From NCBI RefSeq assembly GCF_963924675.1, contig NC_089219.1, positions 153,594,288 through 153,658,287 on the forward strand: a DNA stretch of 64,000 nt, written 5' to 3'. Origin of the DNA: Phocoena phocoena (lineage: Eukaryota; Chordata; Mammalia; Artiodactyla; Phocoenidae). How positions within the stretch are numbered: the first letter of the stretch is position 1; each line of letters starts with the position of its first letter. This document shows, in pieces, positions 44,440-54,227 of this stretch. A model generated the notes under the pieces. The model saw only the letters and a program-made list of their open reading frames with translations. It was not told where the DNA came from and searched no databases. Made by a program: the position numbers and the translations under genes.

Positions 44440-44720
44440 CATGTCTTAGAGATAGAGCACTACTTCCAGGCTTCCATCCTGGCACTACCCCTCAACACTT
44501 GGACAAATTACTTGACCTCTCAAGACCCTGGAGGTAAATGCCCCAGACTCTCAGGGCTGAGGGGACTGTGACTGGAGATGAGATTACATGTAAATACACT
44601 TAACATAACATTCTGCTAACACAATTTAAGTACTCAATAATTGTTAGATCTCTTCTCTGCTCCTTTCCCTTATGAGGAGTACCTGTTCAATAAGCATTTG
44701 TTGAATTGAATTAAATCCTC
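44440..44720 (-). repeat. MIR fragment
   Basis: Antisense MIR: ACTTGGACAAATTACTTGAC, then ACACAATTTAAGTACTCAAT. Diverged in the middle. Confidence 0.65.
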
Positions 44721-44819
44721 AAGAGGCTGCAGGATGTAGCCTGAGCTTGAATGCAGCTGGAGTTACAGAGTCTCTAATCAGGGGGAGCTCCTCAGCTTGA
44801 GAGGCCACCTAACAACCCT

Positions 44820-45290
44820 ATTTGGCCATTAGAAAGAAGAAGAAGGATGTTAGGCATCTTTTCATGTGTTTGCTGGCCATTTGTATGTCTAACAAACACA
44901 TGAAAGGATGCTCAGAATCACTAATCATTAGAGAAATGCAAATCAAAACTACAATGAGGTATCACCTCACACTGGTCAGAATGGCCAACATCAAAATATC
45001 TACAAACAACCTACAAACAATGCTGGAGAGGGTGTGGCATGGATTGGGAGACTGGGACTGACATACATACACTACTATGTATAAAATAGATAACCAATGA
45101 GAACTGACTGTATACCACAGGGAACTATATTTAATATCTTATAATAACTTATAATGAAAAGGAATATGAAAAAGAATATATATATAACTGAATCACTTTG
45201 CTGTATACCAGAAACATAACACTGTGAATCAACTATACTTCAATTTAAAAAGAAAAGAAAAGAAAAATCAGAATATATAAGCAGATCATC
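44820..45290 (+). mobile_element. 5'-truncated L1 (ORF2 C-terminus to 3' UTR)
   Basis: 44880-45050 encodes an ORF2 C-terminal segment (IREMQIKTTMRYHLTLVRMA). This jumps at about 45035-45050 to 3' UTR text (ACTACTATGTATAAAATAGA, CACTTTGCTGTATACCAGAA), so the intervening ORF2 end is missing. It ends in TTTAAAAAGAAAAGAAAAGA. Confidence 0.9.
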
Positions 45291-45302
45291 TGATTTAAAA
45301 AC

Positions 45303-45541
45303 AGTAAAGAAGGGCTTCGCTGGTGGCGCAGTGGTTGAGAGTCTGCCTGCCGATGCAGGGGACACGGGTTCGTGCCCCGGTCCAGGAAGATCCCACATGC
45401 CGCTAGGCCCGTGAGCCATGGCCGCTGAGCCTGCGCGTCCAGAGCCTGTGCTCCGCAACGGGAGAGGCCACAACAGTGAGAGGCCCGTGTACCGCAAGAA
45501 AAAAAAAAAAAAAAAAGGAAAGAAAAAAAAAAAGGAAAGAA
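45303..45541 (+). mobile_element. Short CHR-2-like SINE, small internal deletion
   Basis: Body from 45312, with head GGGCTTCGCTGGTGGCGCAG, B box GGTTCGTGCCCCG and a long A/AGGAAAG tail. It reads CATGCCGCTAGGCCCGTGAG, missing about eight bases that other copies have after GCCGC. Short AAAGAA flanks. Confidence 0.93.
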
Positions 45542-46197
45542 ACAATAGTTCAGCAATCTAACAGAGTCCTAGTTCCTTCTCAAGAAAAGCACCTAACAAT
45601 CAGATATGTATCTTTGAGTTCTGCAGGAACTCAAAGGGCCCCACCCAGGTGGAGGAAGGAACCATGATGTTGACCCTCCTGACTTCAGTCAACTAAAGCT
45701 TGGACTCTGTCAAACTTTGCCCCACTTCTATGCTGAATTCTCCTCTGCTGAAGCCCCTCCATGAATATGCAAGTACTCTTAGCTTAAAACTTCCCCACTT
45801 TGGGCTTCCCTGGTGGCACAGTGGTTGAGAGTCCGCCTGCCAGTGCAGGGGACACAGGTTCGTACCCCGGTCCAGAAAGATCCCACAATTCGCGGAGCAG
45901 CTGGGCCCGTGAGCCATGGCCGCTGAGCCTGCGCGTCCAGAGCCTGTTGCTCCACAACAGGAGAGGCCACAGCAGTGAGAGGCCCGCGTACCAAAAAAAT
46001 AAATAAATAAAAAATAAAATAAAAAAATAAAAACACTTTCCCACTTTTGCTGTTTGGGGAGACACTACTTTGGGAAAGATCCCCAGTGTTCCCCTTACTT
46101 GCTGCAAGTAATAAATCCTTCCTTCTCCCGAACTTTGGCTTAGTTGTATCTTTTGGCTCAGCACCCACCAAGAGGCAAACCCAGTTTTTAGGTAACG
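45542..46197 (+). mobile_element. ERV-type LTR copy A, interrupted by a SINE
   Basis: Plus-orientation LTR homologous to the one at 53623-54227. Shared blocks are a TGACTTCAGTCAACTAAAGC-like region, CCATGAATATGCAAGTACTC, GGGGAGACACTACTTTGGGA, AATAAATCCTTCCTTCTCCC (polyadenylation signal) and CCAAGAGGCAAACCCAGTTT. The 5' end is unclear. Flanking DNA contains no retroviral genes. Confidence 0.75.
45789..46047 (+). mobile_element. Short CHR-2-like SINE inside LTR copy A, with TSD
   Basis: Body at 45802-46034, with head GGGCTTCCCTGGTGGCACAG and an AAATAAATAAATAAAAAATA tail. It is flanked by ACTTCCCCACTTT (45789-45801) and ACTTTCCCACTTT (46035-46047), both of which belong to the LTR. Confidence 0.95.
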
Positions 46198-46249
46198 CTT
46201 TCCCTCCTCCTCATAGTTTCCCTCCTATCCAGATACTACTGATTAATTA

Positions 46250-46915
46250 AACTTCTAGGTCTTTCTCAGACCTGCTCTCCCTTCTTTACCCCAACTGACA
46301 GTGCCCTTCATCTCCTTTCTGGATGTTTGCCTCAACCTCCTCACAGCCTCCCTCCCTCCAGCCTGCCAGCCCTATGGTGCAACAGGAACACCCATGTTCA
46401 AGGTGACCAAACCACTCTTCACCTTAAAACCGCCATTGCCTACTGGATAACGGGCAAACCCTTAGCGGTCACGCAAGGCCCTCCTCAGCCTGGTCCCCAC
46501 CCACATCTCTAGGCCCATCTCCTACCTTTGCTATTTTATGCCTCCGTGCCATCCTCACCCTGTTCCCGCTTCTGGAAGACCCTGCGCCACCCACCTCCTG
46601 CAGCCCCTTCCTCCAGTTCTTACTCATCCTTTAAGACTCTGCTCAGTTGTTTGGGTTTTTTTTCTCCTGGAAACCTTCCATAAACTCCCAGCCCACTCAC
46701 TGGGCCAAGTGCCGCTCCTCCGTGTTCCCACAGCACTGGTACATAATTCTGTCTTCTCACATATTTTTTTATACTGAAAAGATCACTTTCTCCATCTCTC
46801 CTGAGAACTTTGCGGCCTTACTCAAGAACCTTGAGGTCTTACTCAAGTGTGTAACCCTTGCACCCAGCACAGTGCCTGGCTCCCAGTCGGCCCCCAGCTG
46901 CAGACACCGTGAAAG
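46250..46915 (+). repeat. L2 LINE 3' region
   Basis: GCCTCAACCTCCTCACAGCC, TTAGCGGTCACGCAAGGCCC, TACTCATCCTTTAAGACTCT, CCATAAACTCCCAGCCCACT, ACCCAGCACAGTGCCTGGCT, in L2 plus order. Confidence 0.78.
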
Positions 46916-46969
46916 CTGATTCAAAGGGACTGAAAACGAGAAACAGGAGCCATTACACATCTTGCAGAT

Positions 46970-47334
46970 GAAAATACTGGCTTCCAGGCTTCCCTGGTGG
47001 CGCAGTGGTTAAGAATCCACCTGCCAGTACAGGGGACATGGGTTTGAGCCCTAGTCTGGGAAGATCCCACATGCCGCGGAGCAACTAAGTCCGTGCGCCA
47101 CAACTACTGAGCCTGCGCTCTAGAGCCTGCAAGCCACAACTACTGAGCCCACATGCCTAGAGCCCGTGCTCCATAGAAAGAGAAGCCACCTCAATGGGAA
47201 GCCCACGCACTGCAACGAAGAGTAGCCCTGGCTCGCCGCAACTAGAGATAGACCGCGTGCAACAACGAAGACCCAATGCAGCCAAAAATAAAATAAAAAT
47301 AAAATAAATTAAAGAAAAGAAAATCCTGGTTTCC
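46970..47334 (+). mobile_element. Long CHR-type SINE with TSD
   Basis: Body at 46986-47318, with head AGGCTTCCCTGGTGGCGCAG, B box GGTTTGAGCCCTA, repeated CACAACTACTGAGCC units and an AAAATAAAATAAAAATAAAA tail. It is flanked by GAAAATACTGGCTTCC (46970-46985) and GAAAATCCTGGTTTCC (47319-47334). Confidence 0.96.
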
Positions 47335-47639
47335 TTTTTTCCCTCTGGTTGATTCCTTAATCGCAGGACTGGGGCCAGTGGTCAATACAACACTTAGGGT
47401 TTAATTGTTCGGGGGAAGAGGGAGTGGTTTACTCACCTTCTAAACTGAGGAAGGGGTACTCTCTCCACTAGTGGTGGAAAAGGAAAAAAGAATTTTCTCT
47501 GGGATCCTGTGTGGTTGTAGCATTGTTTGTGTAATTGTGTGATTCTTCGTATAGTTTTGCATGCATGATACATGAATAGGTAACCTCTGGCTACCTTAAA
47601 ATAGCCCCCATCTCAGTTTTAAAAAGGATAAAGTTATTT

Positions 47640-47760
47640 CATTACATCTAAATATAGGCAAAGAGTTTGTACTGATGCATAACTTAAGCAAATGCATGCA
47701 AATCCCTCGCAGGCTGGTGGGACCTGATGATGCCGTCACCGTAGTTACATCTCAGGCCCC
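47640..47760. promoter_or_regulatory. Cluster of transcription-factor-like motifs (unverified)
   Basis: Within about 100 bases lie CTAAATATAG (MEF2-type, 47648-47657), the perfect octamer ATGCAAAT (47696-47703) and a CRE-like GATGCCGTCACC. Each can occur by chance. The spacing in non-repeat DNA makes this an enhancer candidate only. Confidence 0.25.
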
Positions 47761-48139
47761 CCATTGTTCCTCCTCCCTTCTGCTGGACCTGGAACAGCCA
47801 TGTAACCTCTCGGACTCTTAGGATTCTCCTTGACCTAGTGGGCTAGTGATTCCTGTCAGCCTGCCTCACAGGGCCCTTGGGAGAAGTGGATGGAAAAATG
47901 GGCAGTGAGAGGGCTGTGCGCCAGGAGATGCAACCCCGAGGAGGAGGAACTGGGTGGAGTGGTGGGCAGGCCATCGTGGGAAGTCCTTCTGGGCCAGCTG
48001 CCCGCTGCTCTGCTGGGATTTCTGGGGTTTCATTCCTCTATAGTTCTCATTTTCCCCCCCTCTCAAATCTGTTTTCCATCAAATAGAAATGCGTTCTCTC
48101 TGCCTTTCTCCCTGAGCCGTGCCTGGCCTCTCAGAACTA

Positions 48140-48375
48140 GGCTGCATCTTTTGACACGCACTAATTAAAACCAAGAAGGCAGGAGGCGGACTAGCCGTGC
48201 GGCCACCCCTCGCGATCCCCCTTCCCCCCAGCTCGCCCTGATTCCCGCCTTTCTCCCTGGATGGAAAGTTTGGCCTCAGACTGTCCTCGTGACTGGAAAA
48301 AGCAGGGTCAGCTCATCAAAGCAGAACAGGGGTTGTTAGTTATCTTTCTTCTTTCGGAAGGTTATTAAGAAGGCA
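48140..48375. promoter_or_regulatory. Candidate regulatory element, CpG-bearing (unverified)
   Basis: Non-repeat DNA with CACTAATTAAAACC, several CpGs outside SINEs (GCGGACTAGCCGTGCGGCC, CTCGCGATCC), a CATCAAAG TCF/LEF-type core and GGTTATTAAG. Confidence 0.25.
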
Positions 48376-48934
48376 TCGCTTGGGAAGCGGGGCTCACCCG
48401 GGCCCGGCTGGCTCCAGCCAGAAAGGTGGCGGCGTGGTTCATCAGGGAGAAGGCCTGCCAGGGGCAGGGAGGACGTTATCAGCTGGTGGTGAGGTGTTGA
48501 GAGGGGGTGGCTATGGAAGGGGAATGTGTGTGGTGAAGTGGTCGCTGTGCCAGGCCAGGAGGGAAGGCCAAAGGGGAGTGACTTATTCTATGTCAGGCCA
48601 GTTTTCTCTCAAAAGATGCTGGGGCCAAGCCCAATGCTCCCTCTTTCTGTCTTTCCTGCTTCCCTGGGAAGAGGAAGGAAGTGTGTGTGATGATGAGGAG
48701 AAGGGCTCTGTACCTCTGAGGGGACATTTGGGGCCAGCTGCTGGGTTTTCCAGTTTTCATGTCTCAGTAACTGCAGGAGACTGTCTCTTTCTAAGGGGCA
48801 GCTGCGATATTACCTTAGAACATCTGGGTTGCCATCTTGTATTCCTGGATTCTCCAGCAGTACAGTGGGGCTGGGGTATGGCCTGGAAGGGAACACCTAG
48901 GGTGGGAATAGAAAGAAGGAGACTTATATGGTGA

Positions 48935-49590
48935 TCATTTTGAAATGTATAGAAATATTGACTTACTATGTTGTGTACCAGCAACTAACATAGTGTTGTA
49001 GGTCAATTATACTTCAAAAACAAAGAGGCAAACAAATAAACTTATCAAAAGAGATCAGATTTGTGGTTACCAGAGGTAGGGGTTGGGGGTGGGAGTGGGG
49101 AGAGGGGAATTGGTTGAAGGCAGTCAAAAGGTACAAACTCCAGTTATAAGATAAATTCAGGGAATTCCCTACTGGTCGAGTGGTTAGGACTCCACGCTTT
49201 TACTGCTGGGGCCCAGGTTCCATCCCTGGTTGGGGAACTAAGATCCCACAAGCTGTGTGGCCCGGCCAAAAAAAAAAAAAGATGAATACATACTAGGGAT
49301 GTACAACATGGTAGATGCGATGAACACTGCTGTATGTTACATATGAAAGGTGTTAAGGAGTAAATCCTAAGGGTTCTCATCACAAGGAGAATATTTTTTC
49401 TACTTCTTGAATCTTGAATCTATTTGAGATGATGGATGTTCACTAAACTCATTGTGATAATCGTTTGATGATGCATGTAAGCCAAGTTTCTATGCCGCAC
49501 AGCTTAAACTTATACAGTGGTGTATGTCAATTATATCTCAATAAAACTGGAAGAAAAGGAAAAAAATGAAATAAAAAAAAGAAAGAGGTC
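48935..49590 (+). repeat. L1M 3' UTR, split by a CHRS SINE
   Basis: 48935-49159 (TGTGGTTACCAGAGGTAGGG, CAAAAGGTACAAACTCCAGT) and 49281-49590 (ACACTGCTGTATGTTACATA, GAGTAAATCCTAAGGGTTCT, TCAATTATATCTCAATAAAA) form one L1M 3' end, terminating in an A-rich tail. Confidence 0.9.
49160..49280 (+). mobile_element. CHRS-type short SINE
   Basis: Compact form with GGGAATTCCCTACTGGTCGA head, GGTTCCATCCCTGG B box, GGGGAACTAAGATCCCACAA, GTGTGGCCCGGCC and an A-tail. About 120 bases. Confidence 0.95.
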
Positions 49591-50349
49591 TGGACAGGAG
49601 TCAGCTGAATTGGGGGACAACAGAGGGTGGGGTGTGCGGGAAAGGACGCATATGTCTGTCGAAGATCAGTGGTCAAAGGCTGAGGCAAGAAGAGCATGGT
49701 CGGAGGGGGAGGGGATATTACAACCTCCACCAACAGCCAGCACAGCGTTCTGTCCCTGTTGAACTGCCGTAAGCTCTCCCACATTTCTATTTTACCTGTA
49801 GAGATCTGAGAGTTTTCCGGAACGAATTCTGGGAAGTTCTGACTCTGTTGTGAAAGGCAACAGCAGAAACCACAGCATACCAAGGTGTGATTGCCATCCC
49901 TAAAAATGTATCTATCCCTTCTTCTCTGAGTAATTAAACTCAGAATTTCAGTGAGGCACCTGGCTCCTCAGCTCAAGACCCCATCTCCCAGCTTCCCTTG
50001 CTCCTAGCTGTGGCTTTAGGATGAAGTTTTAGCCAATGGAATGTGAGTGGAAGGGATGGGTGCCACTTCTGGGTATTACCCTAAAGGGAAAGACATACAC
50101 TCCACTTCCCCTTTCCCCCTTCTCTCTGACCAGATGTGGATGTGATGGCAGGAGCTGGAGCAATTATCTTAGATCTTGACATGGAAGCCACATGTTGAGG
50201 ATGGCAGAGTGACAAAGTAGGATGAGTCTGTCCTGCACTGTGACACTGCCAGATTTAGTCCTGGACTGCTTATACTAGGACTCTCTCTTGGTGAAGCCAC
50301 TCCTATCATGACTTTGTCACAGCAGCTGAACTTGTACCATACCTATATA
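49591..50349. other. Unique sequence, nothing recognised
   Basis: No repeat or coding signature recognised. Confidence 0.4.
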
Positions 50350-50460
50350 AATAACACAGCCAACAGTGACTGAGAGCTTTCTATGTATCCATCACTACAC
50401 GGGGGGTTTTACCCGTAGCATTTAATTTAATCTCCTCCTAAGCCAATGAGTTGGTGAGCA
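50350..50460 (+). repeat. MIR fragment
   Basis: ACTGAGAGCTTTCTATGTAT, ATCACTACACGGGG and TTTAATTTAATCTCCTCC, in MIR plus order. Confidence 0.65.
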
Positions 50461-51240
50461 GCATGCTTTCCTGGCTCTCAACGCCCCTGACATAGCTCTT
50501 CTCCCCTCCCTAACCTATCCAGGCAAGGTCAGGTTGTTGGGGTATCTGCCTCACAGCCCTCATTGTCTCTGCCACATACCATGCAATGGATCATGCACAC
50601 ATGAAGGACCCACATCTATGAATAAACTCAGACTAAGACACAGCCCCCCCCCAATTTAACGATCATTCACGTGGAGTAGGAGTGGCGATCCCTTCTTGAT
50701 GGCTGTGGTTACGTGAAGTAGTCTGTATACCGGTCCTACCCCTACCCTTCCTTCCCACTCAGGAATGCCTATTGCAATGCAGGGGAGTCGGAGTGACATT
50801 ATTGAGGATGAGTCTTGAATTTGTTCTAATTTATTTTTTAAAAGGTGGATTTCTCCATAAGTGTTTTGAGCACTATTAGTAACAAATCTTTCTTCACCCT
50901 CGCATTTGACTGTGGTGGGTCAGTTGTCATGACACTGCTGTGGGGAACCACCAGCCTGAGGGACTGCTTCAGTGATTGGTCGTGTCTGCAGCTGGTCAGC
51001 TTTCCCTCGCACGGTCTGCAGCACCACAGGGCAAGGACAGTGGGGTGCTAGCTCTTCCGTGTGGACGGAGCACACGGATGTCATCAAAAAGAACATGGGC
51101 CGGTTTTGCGCTCCCTGAGTGTTCCTTCTGCCTTCTGCTCACAGTGTCTTGCTTTCCCTTCAGGGAGCACCTACTGCCTATTCCACGTGTTCAACGCCTG
51201 CTCTTTTCAAAGTTTAGGCACATGACCCAAACCTGACTAG

Positions 51241-51242
<2 letters not shown>
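50461..51242. other. Unique sequence, nothing recognised
   Basis: Includes a short C-run near 50645. No other feature. Confidence 0.4.

Positions 51243-51272
<30 letters not shown>
51243..51272. repeat. (TC)15 microsatellite
   Basis: Fifteen perfect TC units. Confidence 0.99.
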
Positions 51273-51276
<4 letters not shown>

Positions 51277-51829
51277 AGTGGTGTGTCCCAGGTAACAAGA
51301 TGTATAACAGTTGGGACTGAATTGTCTTGACTCATGAATTCTCACTACTCTGGATACTGAGTATTAATTTACATAATTAATTAATTAGAGCAAATTCAAG
51401 ATTATCCTTAAATGCAGTCACTCTCTCTTGCATTTCAATATGTCTTCTTGAAGAGGAGAGAGAAGACTCACGCTAGAGTTAACAGGTAGGAAAGCTGCAT
51501 AATGGGCAGGGCCCCAGGTCCTGTCCTTCCCAGGCATTGTTGCCCAAGTCCCCCTCTCATTCTGGGAGCTTCCCTGTAATCCGAGCAACCACACTGCACA
51601 ACTTTAGGAGGAACCATTCACATGTCATCTCTGGTGTTGTGCAAAGAGGTGGCATTGCCCCATAGCCTTCCAGTACATTCCTCGTTGTTGTTTAAGTTAG
51701 CCCAAGTCAGTTCTTGAGGGTTACAACCAAAGAAGCTAACCTGGAATCTTTAGCCATTCTCCCACAACTCACTGCTATTCAACCATCCAGCAACTAGACT
51801 TGCTTCCCTTTTCCTTGAAGTGCTCCAGG
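51273..51829. other. Unique sequence, nothing recognised
   Basis: No repeat or coding signature recognised. Confidence 0.4.
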
Positions 51830-51985
51830 AATAGGATGATCAGATGTGAAATATAAAAAAGTAAACAAAAATACAGGATACCCAGTTAAGTTTGATTTCA
51901 GATAGACATAATTTTTTAGTATAACTATGTCTCATGCAATTTTGGGGCACCCTGTGTTGTATCTGGCAGCCCTACCCAGGGAAGA
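51830..51985 (+). repeat. Non-autonomous DNA transposon half (MER53-like, name uncertain)
   Basis: AATACAGGATACCCAGTTAA, TTTGATTTCAGATAGACATA, ATTTTTTAGTATAACTATGT and TGTATCTGGCAGCCCTAC match a palindromic non-autonomous element that I remember from mammalian genomes. Confidence 0.6.
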
Positions 51986-52418
51986 AAATGATGTCTCATC
52001 TTTTGGGGTTGATCTAAAGGCACTCACCCACATTTACCCTTTTCTCCTGCCCCTTACCGCAATATGTAAAGTGCATCTTTAGGAGTGGCCATATAATTTA
52101 CCAGATGGTTGGTTTAAGGGTAGGCACCTGATACAAAATGGACCAAGGTGCCTTCCCAGAATTTTTCAGACAGGAAGCAAGAAACAGTTAAGTACTCTCA
52201 GGTGTAAGAGTTTGGAAAACACTAAGCTCAGGGACTAACGGCAGCCTCGATTTCTTACACACGAACAGGACTGGTCTTTATTGAGAGAATAAGTTGGATG
52301 TGCAGGCAGAAGCAGAGCGGAGAGAGGGAGACAATTCTGACAGTGTTCGAATTGCAGGTTCCAGTTGTTCTTGAGACCTCCCTGCCTTGGCCATGTTTTG
52401 AATTTTAATCTTTCTTAG
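51986..52418. other. Unique sequence, nothing recognised
   Basis: No repeat or coding signature recognised. Confidence 0.4.
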
Positions 52419-52938
52419 ATTCTGAAATGCCCACGGTCACGAGACCCCTCCACAAGACCACCAGAGACAAGAGTCAAAGCCAAACGGCAAGGGTCATTTA
52501 TTGCAGGTTCGAACCTGGACCTCCGCGCACTCGTTGCCGGTGACGCTAAGAGGTCCCGATGGAGTTTAGTACAGCTCTTTTATAGACAGGTACAAACAAG
52601 CTCGGGACCTTCTGCGGGGCTTTCCAGGGGTGGGGAGTACTGATTGGCTAACTTTTAAACAAAGACACTAGTCACTGATTGGTTAACTTTTAAACAAAGA
52701 CACTAGTCACCGTCTGATTGGTTGGATGGTTGCAAAAGGGGGTTCAGCAAGCATAGTTACAGAAGCGAGAGCGGCTGGTTAAGTTTCGGTTTCCTGAGGC
52801 TTTGTTTTTCAATTAGGAATACTTAAGATGGGGCCATAGTTACAAACAGTACAAACAGGAAGATCGATGCAATCCTAGCAGCGCTACGGCCTAATGGCAG
52901 TCCTATTTCTACCAAAGTAGAACATAGCCCTTCAATTC
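52419..52938 (-). mobile_element. ERV1-like solo LTR, minus orientation, 4-bp TSD
   Basis: 52423-52934 (512 bp) has TG...CA ends and is flanked by ATTC at 52419-52422 and 52935-52938. Read on the minus strand it contains, in order, several CCAAT boxes (two within a 35-bp tandem duplication at 52641-52710), a TATA box (CTATAAAAGAGC, about 52578) and an AATAAA signal (about 52500), in the order expected of U3-R-U5. No gag/pol/env sequence adjoins it, so it is a recombined solo LTR. Classed as ERV1-like from the 4-bp TSD; family not identified. Confidence 0.9.
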
Positions 52939-53029
52939 TATGAACTATTCAGTTCTTTTTTGCCCAAGAGTTGAAGCCAAATTAAAACAAGTTGCAACCC
53001 TTATTTCATTGTATTGGAGTAAAGTTCTT

Positions 53030-53155
53030 AAGTTTCCTTCTTCCCAAGATGTGAGTGGGAGCTGTATCTTACTCATTCTGGCCACCACAGCATGTAACCC
53101 AGCACCTGGCATAGCCTAGGAGCTAGATTATATTTTAAATAAATTAATAAATGAC
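53030..53155 (+). repeat. L2 LINE 3' end fragment
   Basis: GGGAGCTGTATCTTACTCAT, GTAACCCAGCACCTGGCATA, AAATAAATTAATAAATGA. Confidence 0.72.
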
Positions 53156-53622
53156 TCCGTGGGCTCGGAGGTCAGCTGCATAATGTCCATTTGACGAACT
53201 TCATTTCTTGAAAGATACTCACACCAGGAATTTTCTCAGCAGCTCACTGAAAAGCCCTGAAACTTAGAGCATCTGCCACCCACAGCTGGCCTGTTTGGAA
53301 GCAAGACTATATTGGGTCATGTGTTTTTACAGAGGGTGGAGAGTAATGAGCCTTTATGATAAGGACCGTGACACTGAAACAACCTTGCTTCAAAAGCTAA
53401 CCTCCTTGCATTTTGCAGTGGTTTCAATTCCCTTCTAGACAGATGAGAATGGAATAGGAGCAAGTCCTGTCAGGCCCTCCTGAGGAAGCCCTGGGAAGAT
53501 GGCCCTGGCACTCCTGGTCCAGACCTAGCACAATTCCTGACAGCAGGAAGTATAGGGAAAGGTCCAGGTGTAAGCGAATAGGGTAGGGGTCCCCGGAGAA
53601 AGAGAACCAAGCCTGGCTTTCT
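53156..53622. other. Unique sequence, nothing recognised
   Basis: A 115-codon minus frame here has no motif. Confidence 0.4.
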
Positions 53623-54227
53623 TGACATAAGAGAAGCCATTTTAGGCCTAAGCCATTTTGGGATCTAAGCCTAGCCAGAATGCTTGCCCTTGAACAGGTC
53701 TCAGTAATAATGATCTTAAGGGCACAAAAGAACAAACGACTGTTATCAGGAAAGAGAAGTAACAATAGCAAAGATAATAAATCAGTTGTAAAGACTCCCA
53801 GTTCTGTTTCAATGTTAAAAATTAGCCTGAAGCATTTTCTTGAGCTGTTCTGCAGAATTTAAACCCACCTCGAGTGCTCAACCACCAGATCTACTGGAAC
53901 CTAAAAGATTGACTTTTCTGACCCTGGTGACTTCAATCAGGGAAAGCTTGGACACTTGTAGACTTTTGCCCCAGTTCTATACTGAATTCTTCTGTTCAAG
54001 CCCCTTCATGAATATGTATATACCACTCAAGCCCCATCATGAATATGCATGTACTCTTAGTTGAAATTTTCCCCAGTTTTGCCATTGGGGAGACACTGTT
54101 TTGGGAAAGATCCTGGTGCTCTCCTTACTTGTTGAAAATAATAAGTCCTTCCTTCTCCTGATCTTTGGCTTGGTTGTGTCTTTCAGCTTGACACCAACCA
54201 AGAGGTGAACCCAGTTTTCGGGTAGCA
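53623..54227 (+). mobile_element. ERV-type LTR copy B
   Basis: Bounded by TGACATAAGAG and GGGTAGCA. It has AAGCCATTTTAGGCCTAAGC near the 5' end and CTTGTTGAAAATAATAAGTC, then ACCAAGAGGTGAACCCAGTT, near the 3' end. It is homologous to copy A at 45542-46197 in the same orientation. It carries a 31-bp internal tandem duplication (53997-54058) that copy A has only once. A clear TSD is not seen, so the ends are approximate. Confidence 0.72.

Larger units (their letters stand above)
47335..48934. other. Unique sequence, about 1.6 kb
   Basis: Non-repetitive. Two motif-dense patches are listed separately. The 184-codon plus frame at 48380-48934 is Gly-rich, with no domain recognised. Confidence 0.4.

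Noticed and set aside
45542..54227. Two same-orientation related LTRs about 8 kb apart, the spacing of a provirus.
   Set aside because: The DNA between them contains L2, MIR, L1M, CHR SINEs and an unrelated solo LTR, with no gag/pol/env or primer-binding site. The copies also differ considerably and by an internal duplication. They are independent insertions.
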